A stretch of 64,000 bases of DNA from Crateriforma spongiae (GTDB lineage: Bacteria > Planctomycetota > Planctomycetia > Pirellulales > Pirellulaceae), in assembly GCF_012290005.1 (NCBI RefSeq), contig NZ_JAAXMS010000008.1, forward strand, positions 186,001 through 250,000, in the 5' to 3' direction. The position numbers were made by a program, and so were the translations under genes. This document shows positions 55,240-64,000 of this stretch, piece by piece; position 1 is the first letter of the stretch; each line of letters opens with the position of its first letter. The notes below the pieces were generated by a model that was not told the DNA's origin, did not search any database, and saw only the letters and a list, made by a program, of their open reading frames with translations.

Positions 55240-56613
55240 ATGTATCGACCGTGGTTACTTCTGGGCGTTTTGGCACTCGTTTCAACCGAGGCATTGGCGG
55301 CAGACCGCCCCAATATCGTTCTGTTCTTTGTCGATGATCTTGGCTGGAGCAATCTGGGATATCGCCAGCCGGATCAGTTCGACACGCCGAATATCGATTT
55401 GCTTGCTCAACAGGGGATCGATTTACAACAAGTCTACGTCGCCAGTCCAACCTGCAGCCCCAGTCGCGCCACGTTGTTGACCGGACAACACCCGGCACGC
55501 TTGCAAATGGTTCGCCACATCCCTGGCGGTCCAAAGCATCCGGATTTTGATAAGTTCGGCCGCACCGATGTCGAATTCAACCTGTGGCCCGGCGACCCCG
55601 CACAATTCCCCTGCCGCAATTGGTTGCCGCTGGAACATGTCACGTATGCGGAAGCTTTGAGTGATCTGGGATATTACAACCTGTTTGTCGGAAAGTGGCA
55701 TTTGGGCCACGAACCCTATCATCCCATCCACCAAGGTTTTGATCGTCAAATCGGTACCAGCAACTTTGGTCATCCCAAAGGATACTATCCGCCATATGCG
55801 CCCAACGGTGAAGTCTTTCCCGATGCCAAAACACAATACCTGACCGATCGTATCACCGACGAAACGGTTCAGTTCATCTCGGACTATTCGATCGATCAAC
55901 CGCTGATGATCTCGTTGTGGTACTACAACGTGCATACACCCAGCCAAGGGCCGAGCGAACTGGTGCCCAAGTACCAGGGACGCGAAGGTTTGGACGGCAA
56001 ACGCGCCGAATACGCCGCTCAAGTCGCCGCCGTTGATCGGTCGGTCGGACGCGTGCGAAAGGCGTTGGCCGACAAAGGAATCGACGACAATACCCTGATC
56101 ATCTTCACGTCAGATCAAGGCAGTTTTTTCGAATGGGAACCGTATCGCGGTGGCAAGCGTGTTGACACCTTGTGCGAAGGCGGTGCTCGGGTTCCGATGA
56201 TCTTCCACTGGCCCAGTGTTATCGCTGAAGGCGCGGTGAATGAAAGTATCGTTCAAACCACGGATTTGTTTCCGACGCTGGTTGAATTGGCCGGAGGTGA
56301 TGCGTCGTCGTATGACAACTTGGATGGAATCTCGTTAATGCCGATTCTGCGAGACAATGTGACGATCCAGCGCAACGAACCGATTTTCGGCTATCGGGCT
56401 TACGAAGACCTGTATGCATCGGTCCGTGACGGTGATTGGAAACTGCTGGTCAACCGCAGCGGTCAGGTCGCTTTGTACAACGTCGTGAAAGATCGAAGCG
56501 AACAACATGACCTGTCCAAAAAGCGTCCTAAGATCACCGAAGAACTGAAACGCGAACTCTGGCGATGGGAAAACAGGGTGGGTGTGGCCCAGTTTTCCGG
56601 AATCAGTCCGTGA
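55240..56613 (+). CDS. Sulfatase (CSPSR type)
   Basis: 457 residues with a short, clear signal peptide ('MYRPWLLLGVLALVSTEALA'). Motifs: 'NIVLFFVDDLGWSNLGY', the formylglycine site 'CSPSRATLLTGQH' with Cys72 and Arg76, 'GKWHLGHEPYHP', 'LIIFTSDQGSFFEWEPYRGGK' and 'VPMIFHWPS'. All key residues of a working sulfatase are present. Third gene of the tight sulfatase run, on the same strand 11 bp after the second. Confidence 0.93.
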   Translation: MYRPWLLLGVLALVSTEALAADRPNIVLFFVDDLGWSNLGYRQPDQFDTPNIDLLAQQGIDLQQVYVASPTCSPSRATLLTGQHPARLQMVRHIPGGPKHPDFDKFGRTDVEFNLWPGDPAQFPCRNWLPLEHVTYAEALSDLGYYNLFVGKWHLGHEPYHPIHQGFDRQIGTSNFGHPKGYYPPYAPNGEVFPDAKTQYLTDRITDETVQFISDYSIDQPLMISLWYYNVHTPSQGPSELVPKYQGREGLDGKRAEYAAQVAAVDRSVGRVRKALADKGIDDNTLIIFTSDQGSFFEWEPYRGGKRVDTLCEGGARVPMIFHWPSVIAEGAVNESIVQTTDLFPTLVELAGGDASSYDNLDGISLMPILRDNVTIQRNEPIFGYRAYEDLYASVRDGDWKLLVNRSGQVALYNVVKDRSEQHDLSKKRPKITEELKRELWRWENRVGVAQFSGISP

Positions 56614-56660
56614 TCGAAAACCAGACGAAAACCAACTGCATTCAAGGCTATCGCAGATAG

Positions 56661-58103
56661 CTAGTTACCGATCCGCTTGGCTTTCTGGGCCGCACCGTTT
56701 TGGTGGAGTGTCAAAGCATGCGCCGGACCTTTTCCGGGCCGCAGGTGGAACTCCAACGTCGCCTTGACTGAACGGTACGACCAACGCGTCGGTGAATCCG
56801 CAAAGACCTCTTGTGTTGGCTGGTTGGTGATCCCCACCATCATTCGCCCATTGCGATATCGAACGTCAAAAACAAAGTTCGGATTCAGTTGATAACGACC
56901 CACCAATCGTTCCGGTTTGACCTTCCCAAGATCCGGTGAATGAGATTCAAACAGATGACCGGTCATCGCATCGCAAGCGGTGAACGCTTGAGATTGTCCT
57001 GAATTGGTGCAGACGATTGTGGCAATGTCCGATTCAGGAACCACCCAGATCAACGCAAAGAAATTCGTATTGCTTCCGGCGTGATTCCAACCGGGACCCA
57101 GCGACGTCGGAGCACAGATCCAACCACACGCGTATTTTGTTCCCGGTCCTGATTCGACCAACGGTTCGTGCAGATGATCGAATGCTTCCTGCGTTTCTAA
57201 TACGGGTTTGGGATCGCCCGCCAGATGCCACCGCGCGTACTTGGCATAATCATCAAGTGCGATGTGTATCGTCCCGCATGAAGCGTAGACGGTCGGATTC
57301 TCTGCACCCCGTATTCTCGGATCGATTGGCGAACCGTCGGCCTTGTGCCCCCAAAGCATCGGCGGTTTCATTTGTTTGGCTGTGGCAAGTGATCGAAACT
57401 CGGCCGATGTCATTTCTAGCGGGTCGAACACGTGCTTCTTCATCAGTGTTTCGAACGGTTCGCCCGCACGCGTTTCCAACATTGCGGCGACGACCGCATA
57501 GCCCAAATTTGAATACAGGTATTGTCCACGGTCGCCCGTCGGTGGCTTGGACAAGACGATTCCCAGCATTCGGCGGCGCTCCAGCGCGGGAGCGCGAGTT
57601 TCGGCAAAGAACCCGGCCCAGGCTTCCGGTGACAAATCGCTGATGTTGGCCGGCAGTCCGCTTTGGTGCGACAGCAGGTCGTCAATGGCGACGGCTTTCA
57701 ACTTGGGATGAATATGCTGATCGGTCGCCTTAGGCCAAACCTGTCCGATGGTCGTGTTCCATTGAATCTTTCCAGCTTCCACCAAGACCGCAGCCAAGGT
57801 CGCCGTCATCGATTTGGTGTTCGAACCGATCGCGAATCGGTCCGTCGGCTGAACCTGGTCGCTTGTCCCTCGTTTGCGTACTCCCCAACGTGCGGTTTGC
57901 AGCGCCCCTTTTGAATTGACAACGGCTACCGTCATCGCAGGGAGATCGTGCTTTCGACAGATCTCGCCGATTTTCGCTTCCAATTTGGCCTGCGATGGTT
58001 GGGCATCGGCCGTCGGTATTGTCAGAAGCGACATCCCAAGCAGAAATGTTGCTGCCGATGTGAACCGACGGGGGACGACGACGCTGATTCCGATTCTTGG
58101 CAT
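56661..58103 (-). CDS. Secreted serine beta-lactamase-family hydrolase (class C-like / esterase)
   Basis: 480 residues from the ATG before 'PRIGISVVVPRRF'; the frame opens at 58151. Signal peptide ('TSAATFLLGMSLLTIPTADA'). Catalytic S-x-x-K 'SNTK' at 94-97, the tyrosine motif 'YLYSNLGYAVV' near 196, and a 'HAGSNTNF' segment near the third motif position. The family includes beta-lactamases, DD-peptidases and EstB-type esterases. In planctomycetes such proteins often act as esterases; the substrate cannot be read. Convergent with the third sulfatase gene. Confidence 0.9.
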   Translation of the reverse strand: MPRIGISVVVPRRFTSAATFLLGMSLLTIPTADAQPSQAKLEAKIGEICRKHDLPAMTVAVVNSKGALQTARWGVRKRGTSDQVQPTDRFAIGSNTKSMTATLAAVLVEAGKIQWNTTIGQVWPKATDQHIHPKLKAVAIDDLLSHQSGLPANISDLSPEAWAGFFAETRAPALERRRMLGIVLSKPPTGDRGQYLYSNLGYAVVAAMLETRAGEPFETLMKKHVFDPLEMTSAEFRSLATAKQMKPPMLWGHKADGSPIDPRIRGAENPTVYASCGTIHIALDDYAKYARWHLAGDPKPVLETQEAFDHLHEPLVESGPGTKYACGWICAPTSLGPGWNHAGSNTNFFALIWVVPESDIATIVCTNSGQSQAFTACDAMTGHLFESHSPDLGKVKPERLVGRYQLNPNFVFDVRYRNGRMMVGITNQPTQEVFADSPTRWSYRSVKATLEFHLRPGKGPAHALTLHQNGAAQKAKRIGN

Positions 58104-58261
58104 GGATGGGGTTTCCCCGGTTGAATAAATAGCTCGGAAAGCACTCAACACAGATGCTGGCGAATCGTCATCCGGCGATTGATCGACGATTGGTTTGCAT
58201 ATCGAAGTTCTTCAACGCCATCGAACCGCTGTCTGATCACCGAAGAACAGCGGATGTTGAA

Positions 58262-58723
58262 TCACTCGTCTAGGATCTGTTGTCGCCGCAGTGCAACTTC
58301 CGCTTTCAGTCGATCTGCTTTTGTGGACAAGACGTCGGTCTGTTGGGTCGTACCGTTTGCAAACCGTGCTTCCAGCAGCTTTTCATAGGCCTGCAAGTTG
58401 TCGACCAACTGTTGGTAAAGTTTCAGTCGTTCGGACCGCGTTGTGGCCAAGTCTAACTCGGCTTGAAGCAAATCGTTTTGAACCTGGATCAACTGGCGAT
58501 GCTCGGCGCGTCCCACCAGATAAGATTCGTTCACAATTTCGACCAGCGATTTGAATGTATCCCGTCGCTCGGTCAAGAGTTTACGAATGACGGGATCCAT
58601 GTCATCCGTGCTATCGATTCTGGCCTCGCGGTCGCTTGATTGATTGTCGGCGTCTGAATGCTGTATCACAAACAGGCCGACGGTGGTGACAATCAAGATG
58701 GACATGATCATCCGCAAATGCAT
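58262..58723 (-). CDS. Exported TolC-like coiled-coil protein (short)
   Basis: 153 residues from the ATG before 'HLRMIMSILIVTTVGLFVIQ', with AGAGGAAA as ribosome-binding site 8 bases upstream. After the signal peptide or anchor and a charged segment, residues ~45-150 form a long helical hairpin with heptad character ('IVNESYLVGRAEHRQLIQVQNDLLQAELDL', 'EKLLEARFANGTTQQTDVL'). This matches one half of an outer-membrane efflux protein coiled coil. It lacks the beta-barrel part, so it cannot be a channel itself. Either a truncated relative or an independent periplasmic helper. Confidence 0.68.
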   Translation of the reverse strand: MHLRMIMSILIVTTVGLFVIQHSDADNQSSDREARIDSTDDMDPVIRKLLTERRDTFKSLVEIVNESYLVGRAEHRQLIQVQNDLLQAELDLATTRSERLKLYQQLVDNLQAYEKLLEARFANGTTQQTDVLSTKADRLKAEVALRRQQILDE

Positions 58724-58987
58724 GACAATTTCCTCTAAAATGATTCGAGTCGGCCTCGTTGATATCGCCAATCTAACGTATCGTTCGACTCGTCAACGCT
58801 AGTCTTGGCTTTCGGATGTGGTGCATTCCGCCTGGTTGCCCTACCGCGACGGGGCGTCTGTACTAGCGTTCAGTTTGTCTGGAAGGGCGGTGATTCGAGT
58901 CCCCCGATTTATCGGAACACCTAACCTGTTGAAGCCATTGCAGTCGATTACGGCCGATCTTTCTTTTTGCAGTTCGTGAGTGCTCTT

Positions 58988-59584
58988 ATGCCATCGCCCG
59001 ACTGGAATGCTCGATTTTCGGAAAGCGAGTATGCGTACGGAACGGAACCGAATGAATTTCTGGTCCAACAGGCTTTCCGCGTGTCGGGCCCCGTTCTTTC
59101 AATCGCCGAAGGCGAGGGACGCAACGCCGCGTATCTGGCCAGCAACGGGCACCATGTTCATGCAGTTGATGGTTCCGCAGTCGGACTTGCAAAAGCCGTC
59201 AAACTGGCCGATCAATATGGCGTGCAAATTTCAACCGAAGTTTCTGATCTGAGCGACTACGAACCAGCCGAAAACGCTTTCAGATCCATCATTTCGATTT
59301 ACGCGCACTTGGACGGGTCCATTCGTCGACGGCTGTATCCGCTGCTTGCCAAAGCCCTCAAGCCTGGAGCCATCTTGATCCTAGAGGCCTATTCGGAGAA
59401 TCAGATTGGTCGTGGGACGGGAGGTCCGGGCGATGTCGACTTGCTGATGTCATGCAGCAAGATCGAGAATGAATTTGTGGGTCTCGAAACCGTTTGCTTG
59501 CACGAAATTGAACGCGAGGTTCACGAAGGGAAGTTCCACACCGGCATGGCATCCGTCATCCAGTACGTGGGGCGAAAAGCATAA
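58988..59584 (+). CDS. Class I SAM-dependent methyltransferase
   Basis: 198 residues from the ATG before 'PSPDWNARFSESEYAYG'. Motif I 'VLSIAEGEGRNAAYLASNG' (36-54) with an acidic residue ending strand 2 ('VHAVDGSAVG'), 'ISIYAHLDGSIRRRL' at motif II/III and 'LKPGAILILEAYSENQIGRG' at motif IV. The start 'WNxRFxxxEYxYGxxPN' is typical of the small TehB/thiopurine-like methyltransferase group that act on small or metalloid substrates. The actual substrate is unknown. Confidence 0.87.
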   Translation: MPSPDWNARFSESEYAYGTEPNEFLVQQAFRVSGPVLSIAEGEGRNAAYLASNGHHVHAVDGSAVGLAKAVKLADQYGVQISTEVSDLSDYEPAENAFRSIISIYAHLDGSIRRRLYPLLAKALKPGAILILEAYSENQIGRGTGGPGDVDLLMSCSKIENEFVGLETVCLHEIEREVHEGKFHTGMASVIQYVGRKA

Positions 59585-59903
59585 TGATACGGGATCAAAC
59601 CCCAATGGCTGGTCTGCCATCGCGATGGTCGCAGACCATTTCCAGCGAATTTGCAGCGATATCATGCATGGCAATCGGCATGACGATCATCGGTTCCGTT
59701 GTCCTGTCGCCATGAAAATCCTGGCATCCGGAATGCGTTCAAACGGGGCAAAAATGGATCGCGATGGATCGGAACGCGTCGGCTTTCCCGGTGGCGGGTT
59801 CGCTATCATGCTAGGGGCGGAATTTGTATGGCAATGATCTTATCATGAGTGAAAGACAATGCGAGAAATACTCGCCCCTTGAAGCACATTCAATCGCATC
59901 CTG
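59585..59903. other. 319-bp intergenic region
   Basis: Apart from the hairpin at 59610-59638 I see no gene signal. A frame reading through 59469-59837 is the shadow of the methyltransferase. Confidence 0.4.
59610..59638 (+). terminator. Possible terminator hairpin after the methyltransferase gene
   Basis: TGGTCTGC (59610-59617) pairs perfectly with GCAGACCA (59631-59638) 26 bp after the methyltransferase stop. The T-run is short (TTT), so termination strength is doubtful. Confidence 0.35.
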
Positions 59904-60368
59904 ATGAATTTCAAAGAAGAAGTTCCCGAAATTGATCCCCCTTGGACTCAACGGGAAGAGCTGAATGCGGCGCTGTTGCGGCGTTGGCTGAAGGCGGGAT
60001 GGGAAGCCAACGACAGCTCGTTGGTCGACGAACATTTTCATCCGGAATGTATCATCAGCGGTCTGGCGCCGGAGGTGATCGAAGGCCTGGACGAAATGCG
60101 GGTCACCCATCGTGCGATGTGCGCGCGATTGCAACACCGCACCGCCACGATTCAATTCCTGTTGATGCGGGGCGACCAATTTTCGGCTGCCATGGAGTTC
60201 GAAGGACGTCAGCGCGATGCGAACTTGGATGTCGCGATGGAAGTCTGCTGCTTCGGAACGATGCGGAACGGGCTGATTTACAGGGCACATAATATCATCG
60301 ATTACACGGGGCTGTACGCGAAGCTGGGACTGTTGGATCTTGGCAAACTTGCCGAACACTTTGGCTGA
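59904..60368 (+). CDS. SnoaL/NTF2-like protein
   Basis: 154 residues of an alpha+beta cone type: an N-terminal helix 'LNAALLRRWLKAGWEANDSSLVDEHFHPECIISG', then strands alternating with 'ATIQFLLMRGDQFSAAMEFEG' and 'VCCFGTMRNGLIYRAHNIIDYTGLY'. NTF2-like proteins bind or isomerise small hydrophobic ligands. No catalytic residue is convincingly identifiable. Monocistronic by position. Confidence 0.72.
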   Translation: MNFKEEVPEIDPPWTQREELNAALLRRWLKAGWEANDSSLVDEHFHPECIISGLAPEVIEGLDEMRVTHRAMCARLQHRTATIQFLLMRGDQFSAAMEFEGRQRDANLDVAMEVCCFGTMRNGLIYRAHNIIDYTGLYAKLGLLDLGKLAEHFG

Positions 60369-60556
60369 ATCACGCGTCGTCCGGCAGGTGATTCGCGCGG
60401 ATGCAATCTCAAGCGAACGGAATCGTGTACCATGATCGTTACGGTTGCGGCAAACGCAGTTCGTCCCGGGAAACCAGGATGGGGTTCAATGCCGGATCTA
60501 ATCGCCAGCGCCGACAATCACGCAATCACGAACGACCACGCCCAGGATCTGACCCG

Positions 60557-60940
60557 ATGGAATTGACCGCAACGCCCGTGCCCGAGCGCCGCAGGGTCAC
60601 CAGTACGGCGATTGAATCGCTGCTTGATATTGCCGCCATTGTCATCCTCTGTTTGGGCGTTGCGGCATCGATCACGGTGTTGGCATGGGTCGGGATCGTG
60701 GGTCTCGGCATGGCTTGCTGGTTGATCCTGGGATCATTTTTGAACTGGTTGGTGTTCCGGGCATTGGCCGAAGTCATCCGCCTGTTGAAGCGATCGGTGG
60801 ATCTGGACTATGCCGGTCGTATTTCCGGGTCGTACGTCGACACAGTGATGACCTGCAGCAACTGCGGCGCGATTCTACGGTCTGATGTCTGTTGTGATTC
60901 CTGCGGCGCACGACTGACAAAGGTCGACCCCAAGGATTGA
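60557..60940 (+). CDS. Small membrane protein with zinc ribbon
   Basis: 127 residues from the ATG before 'ELTATPVPERRRVTS'; the frame opens at 60401 but that part is not protein-like. Two hydrophobic helices ('LLDIAAIVILCLGVAASITVLAWVGIVGLGMACWLIL', joined closely), then a helix and a C-terminal zinc ribbon with C-x2-C ('CSNCGAI') and C-x2-C ('CCDSCGARL', the second and third Cys). Function unknown. Confidence 0.65.
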   Translation: MELTATPVPERRRVTSTAIESLLDIAAIVILCLGVAASITVLAWVGIVGLGMACWLILGSFLNWLVFRALAEVIRLLKRSVDLDYAGRISGSYVDTVMTCSNCGAILRSDVCCDSCGARLTKVDPKD

Positions 60941-61030
60941 TCCGTCATTGACCAAGGAGCAGTCGAAGTGAATATCTTCGTTTCACTATACAAGCTCTGT
61001 GGCTATCCCATGGAATGAGGGTTGCCGGCG

Positions 61031-61423
61031 ATGGATTCGAACCCAACCAACTCGCGATTTCTGGGAATGGCGACCGTCGCCATGGTCGCCGCGTTTCCCT
61101 TCCTATGCCAGTTTTCAGAAGTGATGTTTGCAGTCGGTAACTCGATCGCCGTGCAAGTGATTCGAACCGGAATCTGCTGGCTTTGTGCATTGATGATTTG
61201 GCGTGGTTCGAAGGGGTTTCGGATCGGTACATCGGTGATTGCCCTCTTGCTCGCGCTCGTCATCGCGCTGACGCTTTTATTGACGTCTCTATTCAACACC
61301 GATCCTACGCCGCAACGAATCATCACGCTGGTATTCATGGTCTATCTCGCGATCTGCGGTGGCCTGCTTTTACACCCATCGACGGCAAAATTTCAAACCG
61401 CCCAGCGTACAAAACGAACGTGA
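61031..61423 (+). CDS. Small multi-pass membrane protein
   Basis: 130 residues from ATG at 61031 (a TTG at 61022 is also possible). Three to four hydrophobic helices ('VAMVAAFPFLCQFSEVMF', 'IRTGICWLCALMIW', 'SVIALLLALVIALTLLLTSLF', 'IITLVFMVYLAICGGLLL') and a basic C-terminus. No family recognised. Confidence 0.6.
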   Translation: MDSNPTNSRFLGMATVAMVAAFPFLCQFSEVMFAVGNSIAVQVIRTGICWLCALMIWRGSKGFRIGTSVIALLLALVIALTLLLTSLFNTDPTPQRIITLVFMVYLAICGGLLLHPSTAKFQTAQRTKRT

Positions 61424-61521
61424 CGCAAAACAAAGAGGACGGGGGGAATTTTCACGGGGTGGCGGTGTTGAAAAGGCGATATTGCGGGGAGCCCCTTGGT
61501 ATCGGACCACCTAATCGACGG

Positions 61522-61926
61522 TCATGGAGATCGAATGTGATTGCGAATCGGGATGGTCGGTAGACAGCGTCGTATACGAGACAGTTGTTCGATCTTTTGA
61601 TCCAATTGTCGACGTTCTAATTCCGCCAATTGCTTGCGGCTCATCAACGTGAAAGCTTGCTGTGTTGCACCTTTGTTGATGTCGATGTTCGCTCCCTCGG
61701 CAATCATCGGTAGCGAACCGTTGACGCGAGCATCACTGAATGACGTGAACCGCTCCAGTGACTCGAGCCAATGATCCGCGTCGCGTACCCTGCGTGAAGC
61801 CGACCTCCGCAGTTGTTCCAGGCGTTCTATCCGATGATCAAGATTGATTGCTATGGTGTGTGATCCTGAGATGGTCACGGCGGCGACGAAGACTGCGATC
61901 AATAGCGAGCGGATTGAGAACTTCAT
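61522..61926 (-). CDS. Single-pass membrane protein with charged coiled-coil domain
   Basis: 134 residues from the ATG before 'KFSIRSLLIAVFVAAVTISG', a start sequence very common in short planctomycete proteins. The rest is helical and charged ('HRIERLEQLRRSASRRV', 'LAELERRQLDQKIEQLSRI'). Function unknown. Confidence 0.6.
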   Translation of the reverse strand: MKFSIRSLLIAVFVAAVTISGSHTIAINLDHRIERLEQLRRSASRRVRDADHWLESLERFTSFSDARVNGSLPMIAEGANIDINKGATQQAFTLMSRKQLAELERRQLDQKIEQLSRIRRCLPTIPIRNHIRSP

Positions 61927-62128
61927 TCGATGTGTTCGCCTTGGCTGCCTGTGATTTATCGAAGACGACCGGGGTGCTCGCCAAGTAAATGGTGGAATGG
62001 TTTCTCCCGCCCGACTAACGCTACTCATTTGCGTTGAGTGTAGCCTTGACCCAAATCCCTCGTTTGGATGCCGCCCATGTTATCCGACGGAATATGTCCA
62101 CCATGCAGCCAAGCCCCGCCTTCCGCCG

Positions 62129-62584
62129 ATGGATTTTGAGATGGGAAACCAGTCGGAAACCAACAGCTTTGTGGACACTTTGTTGTTCGGAATCAACTTC
62201 GCTGTCGCAACACTTTTCTTCATCGCGTGCGTCATTGCGATTGCAACCGCCGACAATCCGTTCGCATTCCTTGGCGGCGTTTTCATGCTTCTGCCCGTTT
62301 TGGGATACGCCATCGCCGAATGGCTTTGTTGGTATCGACGCGAGCATTGGCTTAGGCGTCCGATGGGAATCCTGAACCTGTTGCTTGCCGCATTCTTCGT
62401 CTTCGGTGGTGTGACGAATGTTGGTGAGGTTGTCTTGGCTGACGACCCAGTGGATCCGATGTTCCTCGTCATCTTCGGTCTTGGCTTCGTCGTTATCTCG
62501 GCTTATCTCGGTAGCTGCGGTTGGCGCCGCATCCATTTGCCTACTTCCGCCACCGATCGGACGTCGCCTCTGAACGATCGATGA
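62129..62584 (+). CDS. Four-helix membrane protein
   Basis: 151 residues from ATG at 62129, or 147 from 62141. Four hydrophobic helices ('NFAVATLFFIACVIAIATA', 'AFLGGVFMLLPVLGYAIAEWL', 'GILNLLLAAFFVFGGV', 'MFLVIFGLGFVVISAYLG'). The longer frame to 61997 is not convincing. No family recognised. Confidence 0.6.
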   Translation: MDFEMGNQSETNSFVDTLLFGINFAVATLFFIACVIAIATADNPFAFLGGVFMLLPVLGYAIAEWLCWYRREHWLRRPMGILNLLLAAFFVFGGVTNVGEVVLADDPVDPMFLVIFGLGFVVISAYLGSCGWRRIHLPTSATDRTSPLNDR

Positions 62585-63038
62585 CCAAGCTGCAAACCGA
62601 AGTCGTGTTCGCGTGGCTTCTGATGATCGGCTAGTGAATCAACATGGGACCGATGTTTGTGCATTTCAACATGGTTGCACTGTTGGTCGCGTTTGTATCC
62701 ATGGGGGCGTCAATGCTGTGTGTTGAACAGTGGTCTTTGAATTCCCACCGAAGACTTTTACCGCAGCGTTTTCGTAAGCCTGGTCTCGGGTGACCCTACT
62801 GCTTAGGCGGTTAGGAGCTTTGCGACAAATGGCAACCTGGCGTGTAAACGAGGGACCACATTCTCCGCCGGTTCGTTCCTCGGGTTCGCGTTTAGTTACT
62901 AAACTGAAGAAGTTCTGTTCGCCTGCTGCGCACCGGGCAATGGTGGTGGCAGCCGTGCGAGTGATTGTTGATACGCCGACCGCTGCCCGTAAATCGCTAT
63001 CGTTTCCCCGTCACAAAACCCCAGACGAGACGACAACA
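62585..63038. other. 454-bp region with at most one tiny ORF
   Basis: Between the four-helix protein and the amidohydrolase. Apart from the 49-residue ORF at 62644-62793 I see no gene, and no tRNA-like cloverleaf was found by eye. Confidence 0.4.
62644..62793 (+). CDS. Possible 49-residue membrane peptide
   Basis: ATG-started ORF with one hydrophobic segment ('MVALLVAFVSMGASML') followed by a basic tail ('SHRRLLPQRFRKPG'). No clear ribosome-binding site precedes it. The composition fits a real small membrane protein, but chance cannot be excluded. Confidence 0.3.
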   Translation: MGPMFVHFNMVALLVAFVSMGASMLCVEQWSLNSHRRLLPQRFRKPGLG

Positions 63039-64000
63039 TGTTTTCGAAGATCCGGATGTGCCTTATGTGCTTATCGCTTTGCATGTTGGTCGGTTTGACG
63101 TGTGCACAGGAGTCGGGCGACACGAATCAATATTCTATGATCGCTATCAGGAATGCACGAATTTTCGATGGTGTATCTGAGCGACTCAGCGAGCCTTCGA
63201 CGGTACTCATACGAGGCAACTTGATCGAGAAGATTGGGCGCGAAGTCAAACTGTCGGGCGATGAAACGATTGTTGATGCTGGTGGAAGGACGCTAATGCC
63301 AGGATTGATCGATATGCATTGGCACTCTGCGTATGCGAATATCCCAATGCAGAAGGGGCTGAATTCCGATCACGCTTACCATCTTCTTATCGCTGCGAAA
63401 GGAAACGAACGGGCATTGATGCGAGGATTCACCACGGTTCGAGACGTTGGTGGCAACGTGTTTTCCTTGGCGGAATTGACGGACGCCAGGTTGTATGATG
63501 GACCCCGAATTTTTCCGTCCGGTCCGGCAATCAGTCAAACATCCGGTCACACGGATTTTCGTCCTTCGACGGCCGTGCCAGCGGACCGGAACATGCCGTT
63601 GGTTTATATGGAACGGATTGGCCATGTCATGGTCGCAGACGGTGTTCCGGATGTTCTCAAGCGTACGCGTGAAGCGCTTCGCATGGGGGCAACACAGATC
63701 AAGATAAATTCAGGCGGTGGCGTATCATCGTCGTTCGATCCTCTGGACGTTTCCCAGTTTACGTTCGAAGAAACGAAGGCCGCTGTTGACGCCGCATCCG
63801 ACTGGAATACCTATGTTTGCACGCACGTGTTTACCGATGAAGCCGCCCAGCGAGCACTCAGTGCAGGTGTGATGTGCCTCGAACACGGTCACCTGTTCAC
63901 CGCTGAAACATTAAAAATGATGAAGGAGAAAGGGGCTTACCTGAGCATGCAGCCCATCCTCGATGACGAGGACGCGATTCAGTTTCCTGAGGGTTCTTTC
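63039..64000 (+). CDS. Secreted amidohydrolase-family protein (3' end outside window)
   Basis: First 320 residues. Signal peptide ('MFSKIRMCLMCLSLCMLVGL'). Amidohydrolase features: a small beta-sandwich start ('IAIRNARIFDGVSERLSEP'), the H-x-H metal motif 'GLIDMHWHSAY' near 93-95, 'GFTTVRDVGGNVF', a candidate metal-ligand lysine 'GATQIKINSGGGVSSS', His in 'NTYVCTHVFTDEAAQRAL' and 'CLEHGHLF'. Such proteins hydrolyse amide or imide bonds of cyclic or dipeptide substrates. It resembles the Xaa-Pro/imidazolonepropionase-like secreted group. The C-terminal quarter is missing, including the final metal Asp. Confidence 0.9.

Noticed and set aside
1-64000. CRISPR arrays, tRNA/rRNA genes, insertion sequences
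   Set aside because: No regularly spaced repeats, cloverleaf-like segments, rRNA sequence, transposase motifs or terminal inverted repeats were seen by eye; a covariance-model scan could still find a tRNA I missed.

Overview
The window looks like a chromosomal segment of a Planctomycetota bacterium, most likely a marine Pirellulaceae relative of Rhodopirellula. The reasons are its high-GC coding sequence, three consecutive secreted sulfatases, many secreted or membrane proteins of a planctomycete flavour (DUF3299, short 'SIRSLL'-type membrane proteins, a Tyr/His-rich secreted protein), a lysine-rich H1-like protein, and many starts without an obvious Shine-Dalgarno sequence. I see no insertion sequence, prophage, CRISPR array, rRNA or tRNA.

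Left part (1-16.1 kb, all on the minus strand): ClpC (runs off the left edge), a TPR membrane protein, an archaeal-type (DacZ-like) diadenylate cyclase, the overlapping pta-ackA pair with a large secreted protein upstream, an Fe-S protein, a PurS-PurL fusion and the overlapping ribBA-tyrA pair. A plus-strand island follows (16.2-22.5 kb): a secreted alpha/beta hydrolase, a fused 5-oxoprolinase/hydantoinase and a di-heme cytochrome c peroxidase.

Replication region (22.5-30 kb): trmH-like methyltransferase, dciA (DUF721), dnaN, a 655-bp gap, dnaA, cysteine desulfurase, a membrane protein, and scpB with a very acidic tail. DnaA-box-like TTTTCCACA elements lie both in the dnaN-dnaA gap and just upstream of dnaA. 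Gene orientation is mostly minus to the left and increasingly plus to the right, as expected if oriC lies here.

Middle part (30-46 kb): hemA with a CcsA/HemX-type membrane protein, ComEC/Rec2, a secreted prolyl oligopeptidase, an M50 membrane protease, the H1-like protein with a structured leader, an Mrp/ApbC ATPase lacking one of its usual cysteines, an enhancer-binding-protein relative whose ATPase has lost its Walker A (coupled to an unknown protein), and a set with a repeat-like secreted protein and two DUF3299 proteins.

Right part (46-64 kb): a sugar-processing cassette (DUF4432 mutarotase-like, cupin, TIM-barrel isomerase, Gfo/Idh/MocA dehydrogenase), a CopD-like membrane protein, three sulfatases, a serine beta-lactamase-family hydrolase, a run of small orphan membrane/coiled-coil proteins with a methyltransferase and an NTF2-like protein, and a secreted amidohydrolase cut by the right edge. 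The best candidates for undescribed biology are the sugar cassette, the ATPase-dead regulator with its partner, the acidic-tailed ScpB with an internal start signal, the H1-like gene and its leader, and the DacZ-type cyclase. All assignments come from reading motifs by eye; no database search was run.
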